DNA of 64,000 nt, taken from Myxococcales bacterium UBA1660 (GTDB lineage: Bacteria; Myxococcota_A; Polyangia; Polyangiales; Houyiibacteriaceae). The notes below the pieces were generated by a model that had not been told where the DNA came from, ran no database searches, and saw only the letters and a program-made list of their open reading frames with translations. Location: positions 118,590 to 182,589 of the forward strand of contig DCLA01000120.1 in assembly GCA_002320815.1 (NCBI GenBank), given 5' to 3'. Of the stretch, positions 45,491 to 54,176 are shown one piece after another. Made by a program: the position numbers and the translations under genes. Numbering within the stretch: the stretch's first letter is position 1; each line of letters begins with the position of its first letter.

Positions 45491-46774
45491 TCACTCCTTG
45501 ATCTGGCGGCGGATCTTGCCGAGGGCCTGCTCCTGGAGCTGGCGGATGCGCTCGCGGGAGAGGTTGTACTTGTCGCCGATCTCCTTGAGGGTCAGCTCGT
45601 CCTCGTCGTCGAGGCCGAAGCGCCAGCGGAGGATGCGGGCCTCCATGGGCGTCAGGGTGTCGAGCAGGCGGCGGACCTCCTCGCTCCACTTCTGGCTGAC
45701 GAGCTCCTCGTAGGGGTTCGGGGCGTCTTCCTGCTCGAGGAAGTCGATGAACTTACGGCCGTCCTCGTCGTTGACCGGGCGGTCCAGGGAGAACGGGGTC
45801 TCGGCCCAGTAGCCCTTGATCTTCTCGAGCTTCTCGGCGGCGATGCCGGTCTCCTTCTCGAGCTCCTCGGGGGTCGGCTCCTTGCCGGTCCGGGTCGCGA
45901 TGGCCTGGGTGGCGCGGGCGACGCGGTTGTAGGTGTCGAGCATGTGGACCGGGATGCGCACCGCGCGGCCCTTGTCGGCCAGCGCACGGCTGATGGCGTG
46001 ACGAATCCACCAGCTGGCGTAGGTGCTGAAGCGGTAGCCGCGGTTGTGGTCGAAGCGCTCGACGGCCTTCATGAGGCCGATGTTGCCCTCCTGGATGAGG
46101 TCGATGAGCGGGAGGCGGCCGCGGTTGTACCGGCGGGCGATGCTCACCACGAGGCGGAGGTTGGCGGCGACGAAACGGTTCTTCGCCCGCTGCTGGGCCC
46201 GCTGCGCGCGACCCACGCGCTTCAGGTAGTCCTTGAAGGTGACGGTGATGCGGATCTCGTCGCCGAGCATGTCCCGCTCCTCGGCGAACTCCCCGGCCAG
46301 GCGATGGACGGCCTTGTCGGCCTCCTGGACGTAGAGCCGGTCACTGTCGAGCGCGCGGAGCGTGGTGGAGACCTCGTCGGCGAGGGTGTCCCACTTGACC
46401 TGCTGGCGCTTGCCGAGCTTGCCGCGCTTGGCGCTCTTGGCGAGCTTGCGCATGGCGCCGATCTGCTCGGGCACCTCGTCGCAGCGCTCCTCGACGACCG
46501 AGGCGACGGTCTCGAAGCAGGCGGGGTAGGAGAAGAGGGCCTTCCAGTAGCCGATCTCCAGCTCCTCGACCTTGCGAGCAGCCTCGATCTCTTCCTGGGG
46601 GGTCAGCACACGGTGGCTGGCCATCTCCCGGAAGTAGCGGCTGAGCGTGGAGTCACCGGCACCCTGGCGCTCGAGCTCCTTGAGCGCCTTCTCGGTGTCG
46701 GTCTTCGACTTCTTGAGCGCGGACTTCTTCATGGTGTCCTTCTTCGCGACCGTTCCTGCCTGCTTCGCCATCAT
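45491..46774 (-). CDS. Sigma-70 family alternative sigma factor (group 2-like)
   Basis: 427 residues. A Lys-rich N-terminus (about 1-35) replaces region 1.1. Region 1.2 starts with GDSTLSRYFREMASHRVLTPQEE. A 150-residue non-conserved region follows. Region 2 has NLRLVVSIARRYNRGRLPLIDLIQEGNIGLMKAVERFD and GYRFSTYASWWIRHAISRAL. Region 3 has PVHMLDTYNRV, and region 4.2 has LTLKEIGDKYNLSRERIRQLQEQAL. It lacks the RpoH-specific QRKLFF box, so it is not a typical sigma-32. No anti-sigma gene is adjacent. Regulation is probably by its own promoter in the 443-base upstream region. Confidence 0.9.
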   Translation of the reverse strand: MMAKQAGTVAKKDTMKKSALKKSKTDTEKALKELERQGAGDSTLSRYFREMASHRVLTPQEEIEAARKVEELEIGYWKALFSYPACFETVASVVEERCDEVPEQIGAMRKLAKSAKRGKLGKRQQVKWDTLADEVSTTLRALDSDRLYVQEADKAVHRLAGEFAEERDMLGDEIRITVTFKDYLKRVGRAQRAQQRAKNRFVAANLRLVVSIARRYNRGRLPLIDLIQEGNIGLMKAVERFDHNRGYRFSTYASWWIRHAISRALADKGRAVRIPVHMLDTYNRVARATQAIATRTGKEPTPEELEKETGIAAEKLEKIKGYWAETPFSLDRPVNDEDGRKFIDFLEQEDAPNPYEELVSQKWSEEVRRLLDTLTPMEARILRWRFGLDDEDELTLKEIGDKYNLSRERIRQLQEQALGKIRRQIKE

Positions 46775-47217
46775 GTTCTCTCTGCTCCCGCCGGGGGACT
46801 GCGGCCTCGTGGGTCAACGGGGCCACCGGCGTTTTTGTTTCGGCCACCAAGTGGCCGCGGGGGGAATTCGTTGGGGTTGCTCGGGATGCAACGCGCCATT
46901 GACGTCAGCGTTCTGGGGTCAACCGGAGGCGCTGCGCCGTCGTTTACGCGATCGCATTTTCTCCTTGCACGCTGCGTGCCGCCCTTCGTAGTCGCCTCTC
47001 GGCGGGGTCGAGGGGGGCATTCGAGTACGGCCAAGAAGGCGCGTTTCATCAACGATCCACGGGGGATCCGCCGAAATCTCGTATTTGTGACGGCCGGTCG
47101 CGGCAAGGTGCCACGAGTGGCTAAAGGAGTGGCCACCGTGACAGGATGGGTGGCGAATCGACTGGCCACCCGGCCCGTCGACCCCATCGGCGAGGACGGG
47201 TGGTAAAGGGAGTAGCC
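46775..47217. other. 443-base divergent intergenic region
   Basis: No protein gene longer than 25 codons is convincing here. It is richer in A and T than its neighbours. It holds the inverted repeat CGGCCAC-CAA-GTGGCCG at 46841-46857, near the sigma factor start, with a T-rich run (TTTTTGTTT) just before it. At its right end there is a possible 22-codon upstream frame. GTGGCTAAAGGAGT (47117-47130) is echoed by GTGGTAAAGGGAGT (47200-47213). No tRNA or clear promoter was found. Confidence 0.6.
47138..47206 (+). CDS. Possible 22-residue upstream peptide
   Basis: GTG at 47138 follows AGGAG (47125-47129) by eight bases and opens a frame of 22 codons ending in TAA at 47204-47206. The stop lies within TAAAGGGAG, which is the ribosome site of the HEAT-repeat gene, so translation could be coupled. 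The predicted peptide is MTGWVANRLATRPVDPIGED plus Gly-Trp. Its composition is ordinary and it could be chance. Confidence 0.3.
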   Translation: MTGWVANRLATRPVDPIGEDGW

Positions 47218-49590
47218 ATGCGCTCTTCTCTCCTCGGGCTGGTCCTCGCCGCCGCTCCCCTCGTTGCCCAGGCTCAGGTCGACGAGACCGTCGAGCTGGG
47301 GCGCCCTACCCGGATCCAGGTCCGCCTGGTGGACGACGCCGTCCAACTGGAGGTCGGCACTCGGCGCGCCGAGCGCCAGACCCTGCCGGGCGGCACGGTG
47401 ACCGGAGCGTCGGTCCGTCCCGTCACCCTGGCCGGCGGCGCCGTGGTCGCGGTGGTGACGGTGCCCGACCGGGCTGCGGCGGTGGTCGCGAACGCCAGCG
47501 GTCGGCCCGCCATCCTGTGGACCGGCAACCTGGCGCTCCACGGGGATCCGGGCGAGCGGCGCCGGGACGTGGTGCAGGTCGCCGACCGGACCGGGGACGG
47601 AGTCCCGGAAGTGATCGTGGGCTACGTCCAGGAAGGACGCGCCATCTGTGGGGAGGAGACCACGCTCCTCGAGCCGCGCGCGGTGGAGCCCCGGTCGCTC
47701 ACCCTGCGCTCGGTCTCCCTGCGCAACCTGTCCCAGCGGACCGAGGTCACCGTCCTGGCCCAGCCCGGGCCGCCGGAGGCGCTCGAGCGCGAGGCTCCTC
47801 TGATCCAGGTGCTCCAACCGCGCAGTGCCTCGAGCGCCGCGGGGGGCTCGACCACCCCTCTGCCCACCGGCCTGGTCGACGGGGATCCGGCCGTGGGCTG
47901 GGTCGAGGCAGCGCCGGGACCCGGGCGCTGGGAGTTCGCGACCCTGCGGGTGACCGACCCCGGGCTCGCCGTTCATACGCTGGCTCTGGTGCCGCGGGCG
48001 CAGGAAGAAGTCGGCGCGCCTCGGGAGCTGCGGGTCCAGGGGGACTCGGGGCAGCGGGTGGTGGTCCGCTTCCCCCGCGAGCCCTCCGTCGGTGAGGTGT
48101 GGTGGGTCCCGCTGCCCGAGCCGGTGCGCTGGACCTGTGTCTCGGTGGTCCTCGGTGAGGCCTTCGGCGATCCGGCCCACGTCGGGTTGGGCGAGGTCCG
48201 CGCGTTCACCGAGGTCGACCTCGGGGGCGGGATGGACGCCCTGGTCGCTCGGCTCGCGTCGGGCGGAGAAGAAGGCGCGCGGGCGGCCCGGGCCCTCCGC
48301 TCCCTCGGCCCCGACGCGTTGGACCCCCTGGTGGCGGGGTGGGCCGAGATGACCGCCGTGGAGAAGCGGCTGGTGCTGCGGGTCGCCGCCGCGGCAGCCG
48401 ACGACGAACGAGCCCGGGGCCTCTTCGTGGCCGCGGCGGCCGACGGCGACCAGCACGTGCGGTCGGGCGCCCTCGAGCTCGCCGAGGCAGCCGACGGGCC
48501 CGACCTCCTGGGCGTCCTCACCGCCGCCGAAGGGCCGGCCGCTCGCGACACCGCCGACCGGGCCGCCCTCGTCTTGGCCCGCCGCTTCCCGGCCGAGGTG
48601 GGCCAGCTCCTCGCGGTGCTGGAGCGGCCCGGCGCCGAGGAGCGCCCCGTGCTCCGCCGCGCGCTCCGCACCGCGGTGGACCGTGGGGACGGAGCGGAGG
48701 TCGTCGCCGCCTGGATCCCGAACGCTCGCACCGGCGCCCGCGCGGCCGCGGCGCTGGCGTTGGCCGGCGGCTCCGGCGACTCCGGCGACTCGGGCGACTC
48801 GGGCGACCCGGGGTCGCCCTTGGCGCAGCTCGCGCTGGAGGGCGCGCCGGCGGCGACCGAGTTCGCGGACCGCTGGCGATTCGCGGCCGCCGTCGCGGCG
48901 GGCACCCCACCGAGCGACGCGACCCGCGCGTGGCTGGCGACGCTCGCGGAGTCCGAGGAGTGGATGCTCCGCGCCGCGGCGCTCCGAGCGCTCGGAGCGG
49001 CCGACGCGGGGGGCCCCGTCGCCCGCCAGGCCCTCGAGGACCCCTACCCCCGGGTGCGCATCGCCGCCGTCCAGGTGTTGGCGAACGAGACGGACGCTGG
49101 CGACGCGCTGGCGGCCGTGGCGCGCGGTGACCGCTGGCCCATGGTCCGCGCCGCGGCCGTCGAGGCCTTGGCCCCACGGGTCGCTGCCCGCCCGCTGGTT
49201 CGCGCTGCCGTCCGGGACCGCCACGAGGTGGTCCGCGCGGCGGCCATCCGCTCGCTCGCCGCTGCCGCCGATTGGGGCGCATGGGACTCCGTCGAGGAGC
49301 GGTTGGCCCAGACGCGGGAGTGGCCGGTGGTCCTCGAAGCCGGCGTCGCCTTCGCTCGCGCGCGCTGCCGGGAAGACGCCGTCGACGCGCTCCGCGGGGT
49401 GGTCGACCGGGCGATGCGGCCCAACCCCTGGCAGCCCGACGTCGAGATCGCGGCGCGGGCCGTCGAAGCCCTCGCCGCGATCGGCGGGGAGGAGGCCGAC
49501 GAGGTGGTCCGCCGGGCCGATTCGGACCTCTCGCCCCCCATGATCCGGGTCACGGCCCAGGCCGCCGAGGCGGTCCCGAGCTGCCGCTGA
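47218..49590 (+). CDS. Exported HEAT-repeat protein
   Basis: 790 residues from ATG 47218, with GGGAG five bases upstream. A signal peptide (about 1-20) ends at AQAQ. Residues about 20-200 are beta-rich, and 205-335 resemble a discoidin-like sandwich (LVDGDPAVGWVEA, FATLRVTDPG, GLGEVRAFTEVDLG). From about 340 to 785 there are repeated helical pairs of HEAT type, for instance MLRAAALRALGAADAGGPVAR, PRVRIAAVQVLAN and MVRAAAVEALAP. A Ser-Gly-Asp repeat sits at 519-530. It probably scaffolds partners in the periplasm. No enzyme motif was seen. Confidence 0.82.
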   Translation: MRSSLLGLVLAAAPLVAQAQVDETVELGRPTRIQVRLVDDAVQLEVGTRRAERQTLPGGTVTGASVRPVTLAGGAVVAVVTVPDRAAAVVANASGRPAILWTGNLALHGDPGERRRDVVQVADRTGDGVPEVIVGYVQEGRAICGEETTLLEPRAVEPRSLTLRSVSLRNLSQRTEVTVLAQPGPPEALEREAPLIQVLQPRSASSAAGGSTTPLPTGLVDGDPAVGWVEAAPGPGRWEFATLRVTDPGLAVHTLALVPRAQEEVGAPRELRVQGDSGQRVVVRFPREPSVGEVWWVPLPEPVRWTCVSVVLGEAFGDPAHVGLGEVRAFTEVDLGGGMDALVARLASGGEEGARAARALRSLGPDALDPLVAGWAEMTAVEKRLVLRVAAAAADDERARGLFVAAAADGDQHVRSGALELAEAADGPDLLGVLTAAEGPAARDTADRAALVLARRFPAEVGQLLAVLERPGAEERPVLRRALRTAVDRGDGAEVVAAWIPNARTGARAAAALALAGGSGDSGDSGDSGDPGSPLAQLALEGAPAATEFADRWRFAAAVAAGTPPSDATRAWLATLAESEEWMLRAAALRALGAADAGGPVARQALEDPYPRVRIAAVQVLANETDAGDALAAVARGDRWPMVRAAAVEALAPRVAARPLVRAAVRDRHEVVRAAAIRSLAAAADWGAWDSVEERLAQTREWPVVLEAGVAFARARCREDAVDALRGVVDRAMRPNPWQPDVEIAARAVEALAAIGGEEADEVVRRADSDLSPPMIRVTAQAAEAVPSCR
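48772..48807 (+). repeat. Four tandem 9-base repeats inside the HEAT-repeat gene
   Basis: Four copies of TCCGGCGAC or TCGGGCGAC in frame encode Ser-Gly-Asp four times. The array is in a loop between helical repeats. Copy number changes would keep the frame. Confidence 0.85.
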
Positions 49591-49682
49591 TCCCATCTTG
49601 TGACGCAACTTGCGAGCGTGGTACGGTCCGCGCCAACGCCGGGGCGGGCCCCGGAGCCTTCAACAACCCACGAAGATCGCTC

Positions 49683-50291
49683 ATGATTCGACGCGCACAG
49701 CTGGTCCTCATCGCCCTCGCCATGGCGGCCCCTCTGACTTCGGCTTGTGGTGAGCCCGAGACCGACCTTCAGGTCGAGCGCCTTCCCGAGGTGCAGCCCA
49801 ACCTCCCGCCGGTCCCGACGCTGCCCCCGCCCCCGCACCCCGTCACCTACGACGACGGTAGCCACAGCATCTACGGGCTCCGGGCCCGGCTGCGGACCAC
49901 CATCGACACCGACGTCGAGGTCACCGGCTACGTGACCGAGATCTACGTGCCGCCGGAGTGCGAAGAGGAGCCCTGTCCGACGCCGGCGGCGCCCCACTTC
50001 TGGATGGCGGACACCCGGGACGAGAGCAGCAAGCAGAACATGCTGATGGTCGTCGGCTACGCCGAGAACCAGGAGCAGATCGACGAGGCCGTCGAGCTGG
50101 CCGAGCGCGGTCGCTACGAGCCGCCGGACCCCGAGACCGGCCTCCTGCCCATCCCCACCGATCTGCACGTGGGGAACAAGGTGAAGTACAACGGTCGCTT
50201 CGCCCGGGTCGCCGCGGGCTTCAACAACTCCGAAGGTCTCCTCGACTACCGAGGCTACGAGACCCTGGAGAACGTCGCCGCCGAGGAGTGA
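49683..50291 (+). CDS. Predicted lipoprotein with Pro-rich linker
   Basis: 202 residues from ATG 49683. The signal LALAMAAPLTSAC ends at a lipobox Cys (residue 22). A Pro-rich stretch near 38-53 acts as a spacer. The folded domain contains VEVTGYVTEIYVP, which looks like an OB-fold strand, and a Cys pair in PECEEEPCP. HFWMADTRDES and NKVKYNGRF follow. It may be a small OB-fold lipoprotein. It has its own terminator, and the upstream gap is 92 bases with only weak promoter-like sequence. Confidence 0.78.
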   Translation: MIRRAQLVLIALAMAAPLTSACGEPETDLQVERLPEVQPNLPPVPTLPPPPHPVTYDDGSHSIYGLRARLRTTIDTDVEVTGYVTEIYVPPECEEEPCPTPAAPHFWMADTRDESSKQNMLMVVGYAENQEQIDEAVELAERGRYEPPDPETGLLPIPTDLHVGNKVKYNGRFARVAAGFNNSEGLLDYRGYETLENVAAEE

Positions 50292-50310
50292 GCCCTCGCC
50301 GGCTCGCCCG

Positions 50311-50338
50311 AAACGCCCGCCCCTTCGGCGGGCGTTTT
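50311..50338 (+). terminator. Intrinsic terminator
   Basis: A perfect 11-base stem, AAACGCCCGCC and GGCGGGCGTTT, closes a CCTTC loop and runs into TTTT. It lies 19 bases past the lipoprotein stop. It may also stop transcription from the convergent DUF4340 operon. Confidence 0.9.
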
Positions 50339-50378
50339 CAATTGGGGCCGAACCCCGGCTGGGGCGCGACTCGCCCGG

Positions 50379-50426
50379 CGGAGCCGCCGTCACGCAGCGA
50401 CCCGCGGAGCCGCCGTCATCCAGCGA
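50379..50426. repeat. Two 22-base direct repeats between convergent genes
   Basis: CGGAGCCGCCGTCACGCAGC plus GA (50379-50400) recurs at 50405-50426 with two changes, period 26. The pair lies after the terminator and before the DUF4340 gene end. No function is evident. Confidence 0.7.
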
Positions 50427-50463
50427 AGGGGACCGGGACGACTCGCGGGTAGAGAGCCGGCGC

Positions 50464-52617
50464 TCAGAGCGGGCTGAGCAGCGCGTCGACGACCGGCTCA
50501 CGCAGCAGGAACCCGACCGCCAGGTCCCCGCGCCGGGCGTGCACGGCCTCGGCATCGGCGGCCGCGCCGATCACGATGTCGTACTCGCGCGGCTCGGGGG
50601 ACCCCTCCTCCCGGACGACGTGGATCGTCGCCCGCGGCGGCGTGAGCCCATCGGCCGCGCTCGCCGGCCCGTAGGCGCTGGTGCCGGCGGCCCGGAGGTG
50701 GTCCAGGGCGCCGAAGAAGGTCTCGGTCGCGTCGTCGGCCAGGGGGCCGTTCTCGGTGACCCACGAGCCCTGGTCGTTGCGGAGCCGGACCGTGCGCTCG
50801 CCCTCGCTCACCTGGACCTCGGTGACCTCGTAGCGGCTGGTCGCCAGGAGGTCGCGGGGGACCAGCGGCCCCGCGAGGCCCCGGGCGAGGCCAGGCTCCA
50901 CGAGGAACACCGCCGAGTCCCCGTCGAGGCGCGCGAAGGCGCCTTCGTCGGTGGCGCGCCCGAGGCGCAGCCGGTGCTCCACGGCGTCGCCGTCTTCCCG
51001 CGCGGTGAAGGTCAGGTCGACCCGGGGGGCGTCGAGCCCATGGTCGGGCTGCGCCCGGTCGGCCACGAAGCGCACCGCGCGGAGGTCGGCGAGGTCCCGC
51101 ACCACGGCGCGCACCTCGGCGTCGGCCGCGGGCATCGTCAGCGGCGCGGTCAGCGCCCAGCCCTCGCCCTCGCGGGTCAGCCGCTCGGTGGCGGCCTGCC
51201 GCCGAATCGCCAGCTCGGTGATGTCCGACGCATCGAGCTCCAGGAGCTGCCGCGGCCGGAGCCGAGCCACCGACGGCTCCAGGTCCGCGGCGGCGGCGGC
51301 GGGCACGATCAGGATCGCCGGCTCGTCGTCGCGGCGGAGGTAAGCCCCCTCGCTGGTCACGGCGCCGAGGGCCACGGTCTCGGTGCGATCCTCGGTGGCT
51401 CGCAGGGTGATGGTGACCGCGGGGGCGGCCAGACCGTAGGAGCGCAGCTCCTCGTCGCCGGCGGGGATCACGAAGCTCTGGGCCCGGTGGGCCTTGATGG
51501 CCCCCAGCCACTCGATGAGCGCGTCTTCGTCCACCGAGCCGCTCTGGTCGCCCATCGCGTAGGTCCACCCGCTGCCCTCGTCGGTCAGCTCCAGGGTGCC
51601 GGCCGCGCCGGTGACGGTCATCGACTCCAGCTCGAGGTCGTTGAGGGTCAGGGGACGCCGCTCGCGCCACTCGTCGGCGGGAACCAGCAGCGGCTCGACG
51701 TCCCGCTCGGCCACGCAGGTCAGCGGTCCAGCCGTCCGTTCGCCGTCGCGGGTGAGGGCCACCTGCGCGTAGCGCTGCTCGGCGTCGCCCTCGCAGGGCC
51801 CGCCCAGGGAGAGTTCGACGACCACGTCGCCGTCGCCCTCGTCGTCACCGGCCTCGCGGACCGCGCGGATCACCGTCGCCTCGCCCCGGAGGGACTCGTC
51901 ACCGAGGTAGCGCCGGGCTTCGAGGTCGGTGAGGGCCTGGAGCGCCTCGTCCAGGCGGTTGCCGGACGCGCGGACCCCGTCGGCGGTGGTCCAGCGTCCG
52001 TCGCTCAGGGTCAGCGCCACGTCGCCGAGGCGGAGCTCCCGGGCGGTGAGCATGCCCCGCTCGAGGAGCCGCTTGGACCGGAAGTGGTCCACGTCCTGGT
52101 CCAGCGCCTCGTAGAGGTCCTTGCCGGCGACCACGGCCGACTGGCCCCCGTCGCTGGTCACGTAGACGCCATCTCCACCGGGGGTCTCCCCGCCGACGGC
52201 CAAGGTCAGACGCTCGTTACCCATCACGAAGGTCGCGCTCACCCGCGGCTCGTCCAGGCCGAACTCGACGAGGTCCCCGTCCTCCAGCGCGTCGATGCGC
52301 CGGCGGGCGTCGGCCCAGTCCACCGAGCCGAGGAGCGCGCCCACCGCGTCGTCGTCCGCCGCGGACTCCAGCGGGGCCACCATGCGCCAGCTGCCGAGCG
52401 CGTCTTCGTCTTCCCGGTCCCGGACCAGCGCGATGGGGTCCTGACCCCGACGCTCGATCTCCACCCGGTCGACCTGGGCGCGGACGTACTCCCGGGCCAC
52501 CCGGTTGTCGCGGCCCTCGAGCGCGCCGGTGCTCAGGGTGTGCCGCTCGTAGACGATGATGTAGGCCAGGAGCGCGACGGCGACGAGCCCCAGGGCGATG
52601 ACGGATTGGCGGTTCAT
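50464..52617 (-). CDS. DUF4340-type periplasmic/membrane-anchored protein of a Gld-like ABC system
   Basis: 717 residues from ATG 52617. One N-terminal membrane helix (VIALGLVAVALLAYIIVYE) anchors a large periplasmic part. It holds repeated modules of the DUF4340 type, each with a WRMVAPL/GWALTAPL-like strand, then a helix and FGLDEPRV/YGLAAPAV/HGLDAPRV. At least three such repeats are visible. Two cysteines in LGGPCEGD and LTCVAE may pair. It is the last gene of the four-gene ABC operon, overlapping the GldG-like gene by four bases. Function is unknown. Confidence 0.85.
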   Translation of the reverse strand: MNRQSVIALGLVAVALLAYIIVYERHTLSTGALEGRDNRVAREYVRAQVDRVEIERRGQDPIALVRDREDEDALGSWRMVAPLESAADDDAVGALLGSVDWADARRRIDALEDGDLVEFGLDEPRVSATFVMGNERLTLAVGGETPGGDGVYVTSDGGQSAVVAGKDLYEALDQDVDHFRSKRLLERGMLTARELRLGDVALTLSDGRWTTADGVRASGNRLDEALQALTDLEARRYLGDESLRGEATVIRAVREAGDDEGDGDVVVELSLGGPCEGDAEQRYAQVALTRDGERTAGPLTCVAERDVEPLLVPADEWRERRPLTLNDLELESMTVTGAAGTLELTDEGSGWTYAMGDQSGSVDEDALIEWLGAIKAHRAQSFVIPAGDEELRSYGLAAPAVTITLRATEDRTETVALGAVTSEGAYLRRDDEPAILIVPAAAAADLEPSVARLRPRQLLELDASDITELAIRRQAATERLTREGEGWALTAPLTMPAADAEVRAVVRDLADLRAVRFVADRAQPDHGLDAPRVDLTFTAREDGDAVEHRLRLGRATDEGAFARLDGDSAVFLVEPGLARGLAGPLVPRDLLATSRYEVTEVQVSEGERTVRLRNDQGSWVTENGPLADDATETFFGALDHLRAAGTSAYGPASAADGLTPPRATIHVVREEGSPEPREYDIVIGAAADAEAVHARRGDLAVGFLLREPVVDALLSPL

Positions 52618-54176
52618 TGGCGCCTCGACCACCAGACGGCGAAGCCGAGCAAGAGGAAGGCTCCGGGCAGGAGCAGCATCACGCGGATCCAGATGCCGCC
52701 CATGTCCTCCTCGGTGAGGGCCAGGGCCTGCAGGTCGCTCTCGCGCGTGGGGATGGACACCAGCTCCTCGCGCTCGGCGAGCCACCCCATGGTGCTCATC
52801 GCGAGCATCAGGTTGGCCACCTCGGGGCGCGCGAGGGCTTCATTGGCGAGCCATCCGGAGTCACCGACGATCACCATCCGGCCGGCGGCGGCCGCGTCGG
52901 GGGCGTCCTCCTCGGCGAGGTCAACGGCCGCCCCGATCCCGATGGGACCGGGCAGGTCGTCCGGGGCCAGGTCGCTCGAGGGGTCGGCGAGCATGGCCGC
53001 CAGGTCCACCTTGCCGAAGGAGGCCTCGGACCCCTCGAGGAGCGTGGAGACCTGCGGACCTTCGGTGCGCACCGTCTGCGCCAGGTCGACCAACACCGGG
53101 GCCTGCATGGCCACCAGGGTCTCGGTGATCGGGTGCGGCCGGGTCTGGACCAGGATCTGCGAGGTGGGATCGGGCTGGAGCATCCGCGCCGGCGAACGCT
53201 CGAAGAAGATGGCCTCGTCGAGGAGGACCCCGAAGTCCGCCAGGGGACGACCCCAGCCGCTGGGGTTCACGCCGCGCCGGTCCAGGATGGGGTCGAGGGC
53301 CAGCAGCAAGCGGCCCCCCTCGCGGACGTAGTCGAGGACCACCTCGACCTCCTCGGCGGCCCAGGCGCGCAAGGGCCCGAGCACCAGCACCGCCGCGCAC
53401 CCCTCGGGGAGGCGCCGCAGGCCCGCGGCGTCGAAGGTCTCGATGGCGAAGTTCTCGCGTTCGAGCTCGTCGCGGAGGGCGACCAGGTTCCGCTCGCCCT
53501 GCCCCACTCCATACTCCCCGTGGCCGGAAGCCACGCAGAGGGTGGTCTCCTCGCCGCTGACCACCCGGAGGATGGCGCTGGTGAAGGCCTTCTCGGATTC
53601 CATGCTCAGCCGGGGCGCGCCGCCGGTCTCCATGTCGGAGAAGTCGACGTCGGTGAGGTCGTCGCGGGTGATCTTCCAGCGTCGGTCGCCGGCCACGACG
53701 ATGGCGGCCGCGTCGGTCAGGGTGCCTTCGCCGGTGGGGATGAGGTCCACGTCGTAGCGCGCGGCGAGCTGCTGCACCTCGGCGGGCTGCCGCAGCGGGT
53801 CGACCTGGCGCACGGTCACCCGATCGGAGGCCCCGGCGTACTGCTGGACCAGCTCGAGCACGTCGGCCAGCTCGGGCTCTCCGGAGCTGAAGAAGAGGAC
53901 GATCTGGACGTCGCGGTCGAGGTCGGCGAGCACCTGCTCGGTGCGCTCGGAGAGCGTGAAGCGGGTGTCCCGGGTCCAGTCGAAGCGCTCGAAGTGCCGG
54001 AAGCTGAGGTAGTTCACCATCAAGACGATGAGGGTGAAGAGCAGGCTGCCGATGACCGTGTAGAGCTTGTGCTCCGCCCGCTGCCGGGCGGCTTCGTCCT
54101 CGCTCGCGGCCAGGCCCTCGTCGGCGCGCTCGGTCTCGTCGGAGACCTCGTCGACCTTCTCGTCGTCCGCGCTCAC
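52614..54176 (-). CDS. GldG-like ABC auxiliary protein
   Basis: 520 residues from GTG 54176. An acidic cytoplasmic N-terminus (about 1-35) precedes a membrane helix (YTVIGSLLFTLIVLMVNYLSF). The large periplasmic part contains RFTLSERTEQVLADLDRDVQIVLFFSS, SGHGEYG and LVLGPLRAW, typical of the IFT52-like GldG/ABC auxiliary family. A second helix (WIRVMLLLPGAFLLLGFAVWW) ends the chain. It partners with the permease and ATPase upstream and overlaps both neighbours. In Flavobacterium the GldAFG system is needed for gliding; here no gliding role is proved. Confidence 0.88.
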   Translation of the reverse strand: MSADDEKVDEVSDETERADEGLAASEDEAARQRAEHKLYTVIGSLLFTLIVLMVNYLSFRHFERFDWTRDTRFTLSERTEQVLADLDRDVQIVLFFSSGEPELADVLELVQQYAGASDRVTVRQVDPLRQPAEVQQLAARYDVDLIPTGEGTLTDAAAIVVAGDRRWKITRDDLTDVDFSDMETGGAPRLSMESEKAFTSAILRVVSGEETTLCVASGHGEYGVGQGERNLVALRDELERENFAIETFDAAGLRRLPEGCAAVLVLGPLRAWAAEEVEVVLDYVREGGRLLLALDPILDRRGVNPSGWGRPLADFGVLLDEAIFFERSPARMLQPDPTSQILVQTRPHPITETLVAMQAPVLVDLAQTVRTEGPQVSTLLEGSEASFGKVDLAAMLADPSSDLAPDDLPGPIGIGAAVDLAEEDAPDAAAAGRMVIVGDSGWLANEALARPEVANLMLAMSTMGWLAEREELVSIPTRESDLQALALTEEDMGGIWIRVMLLLPGAFLLLGFAVWWSRRQ

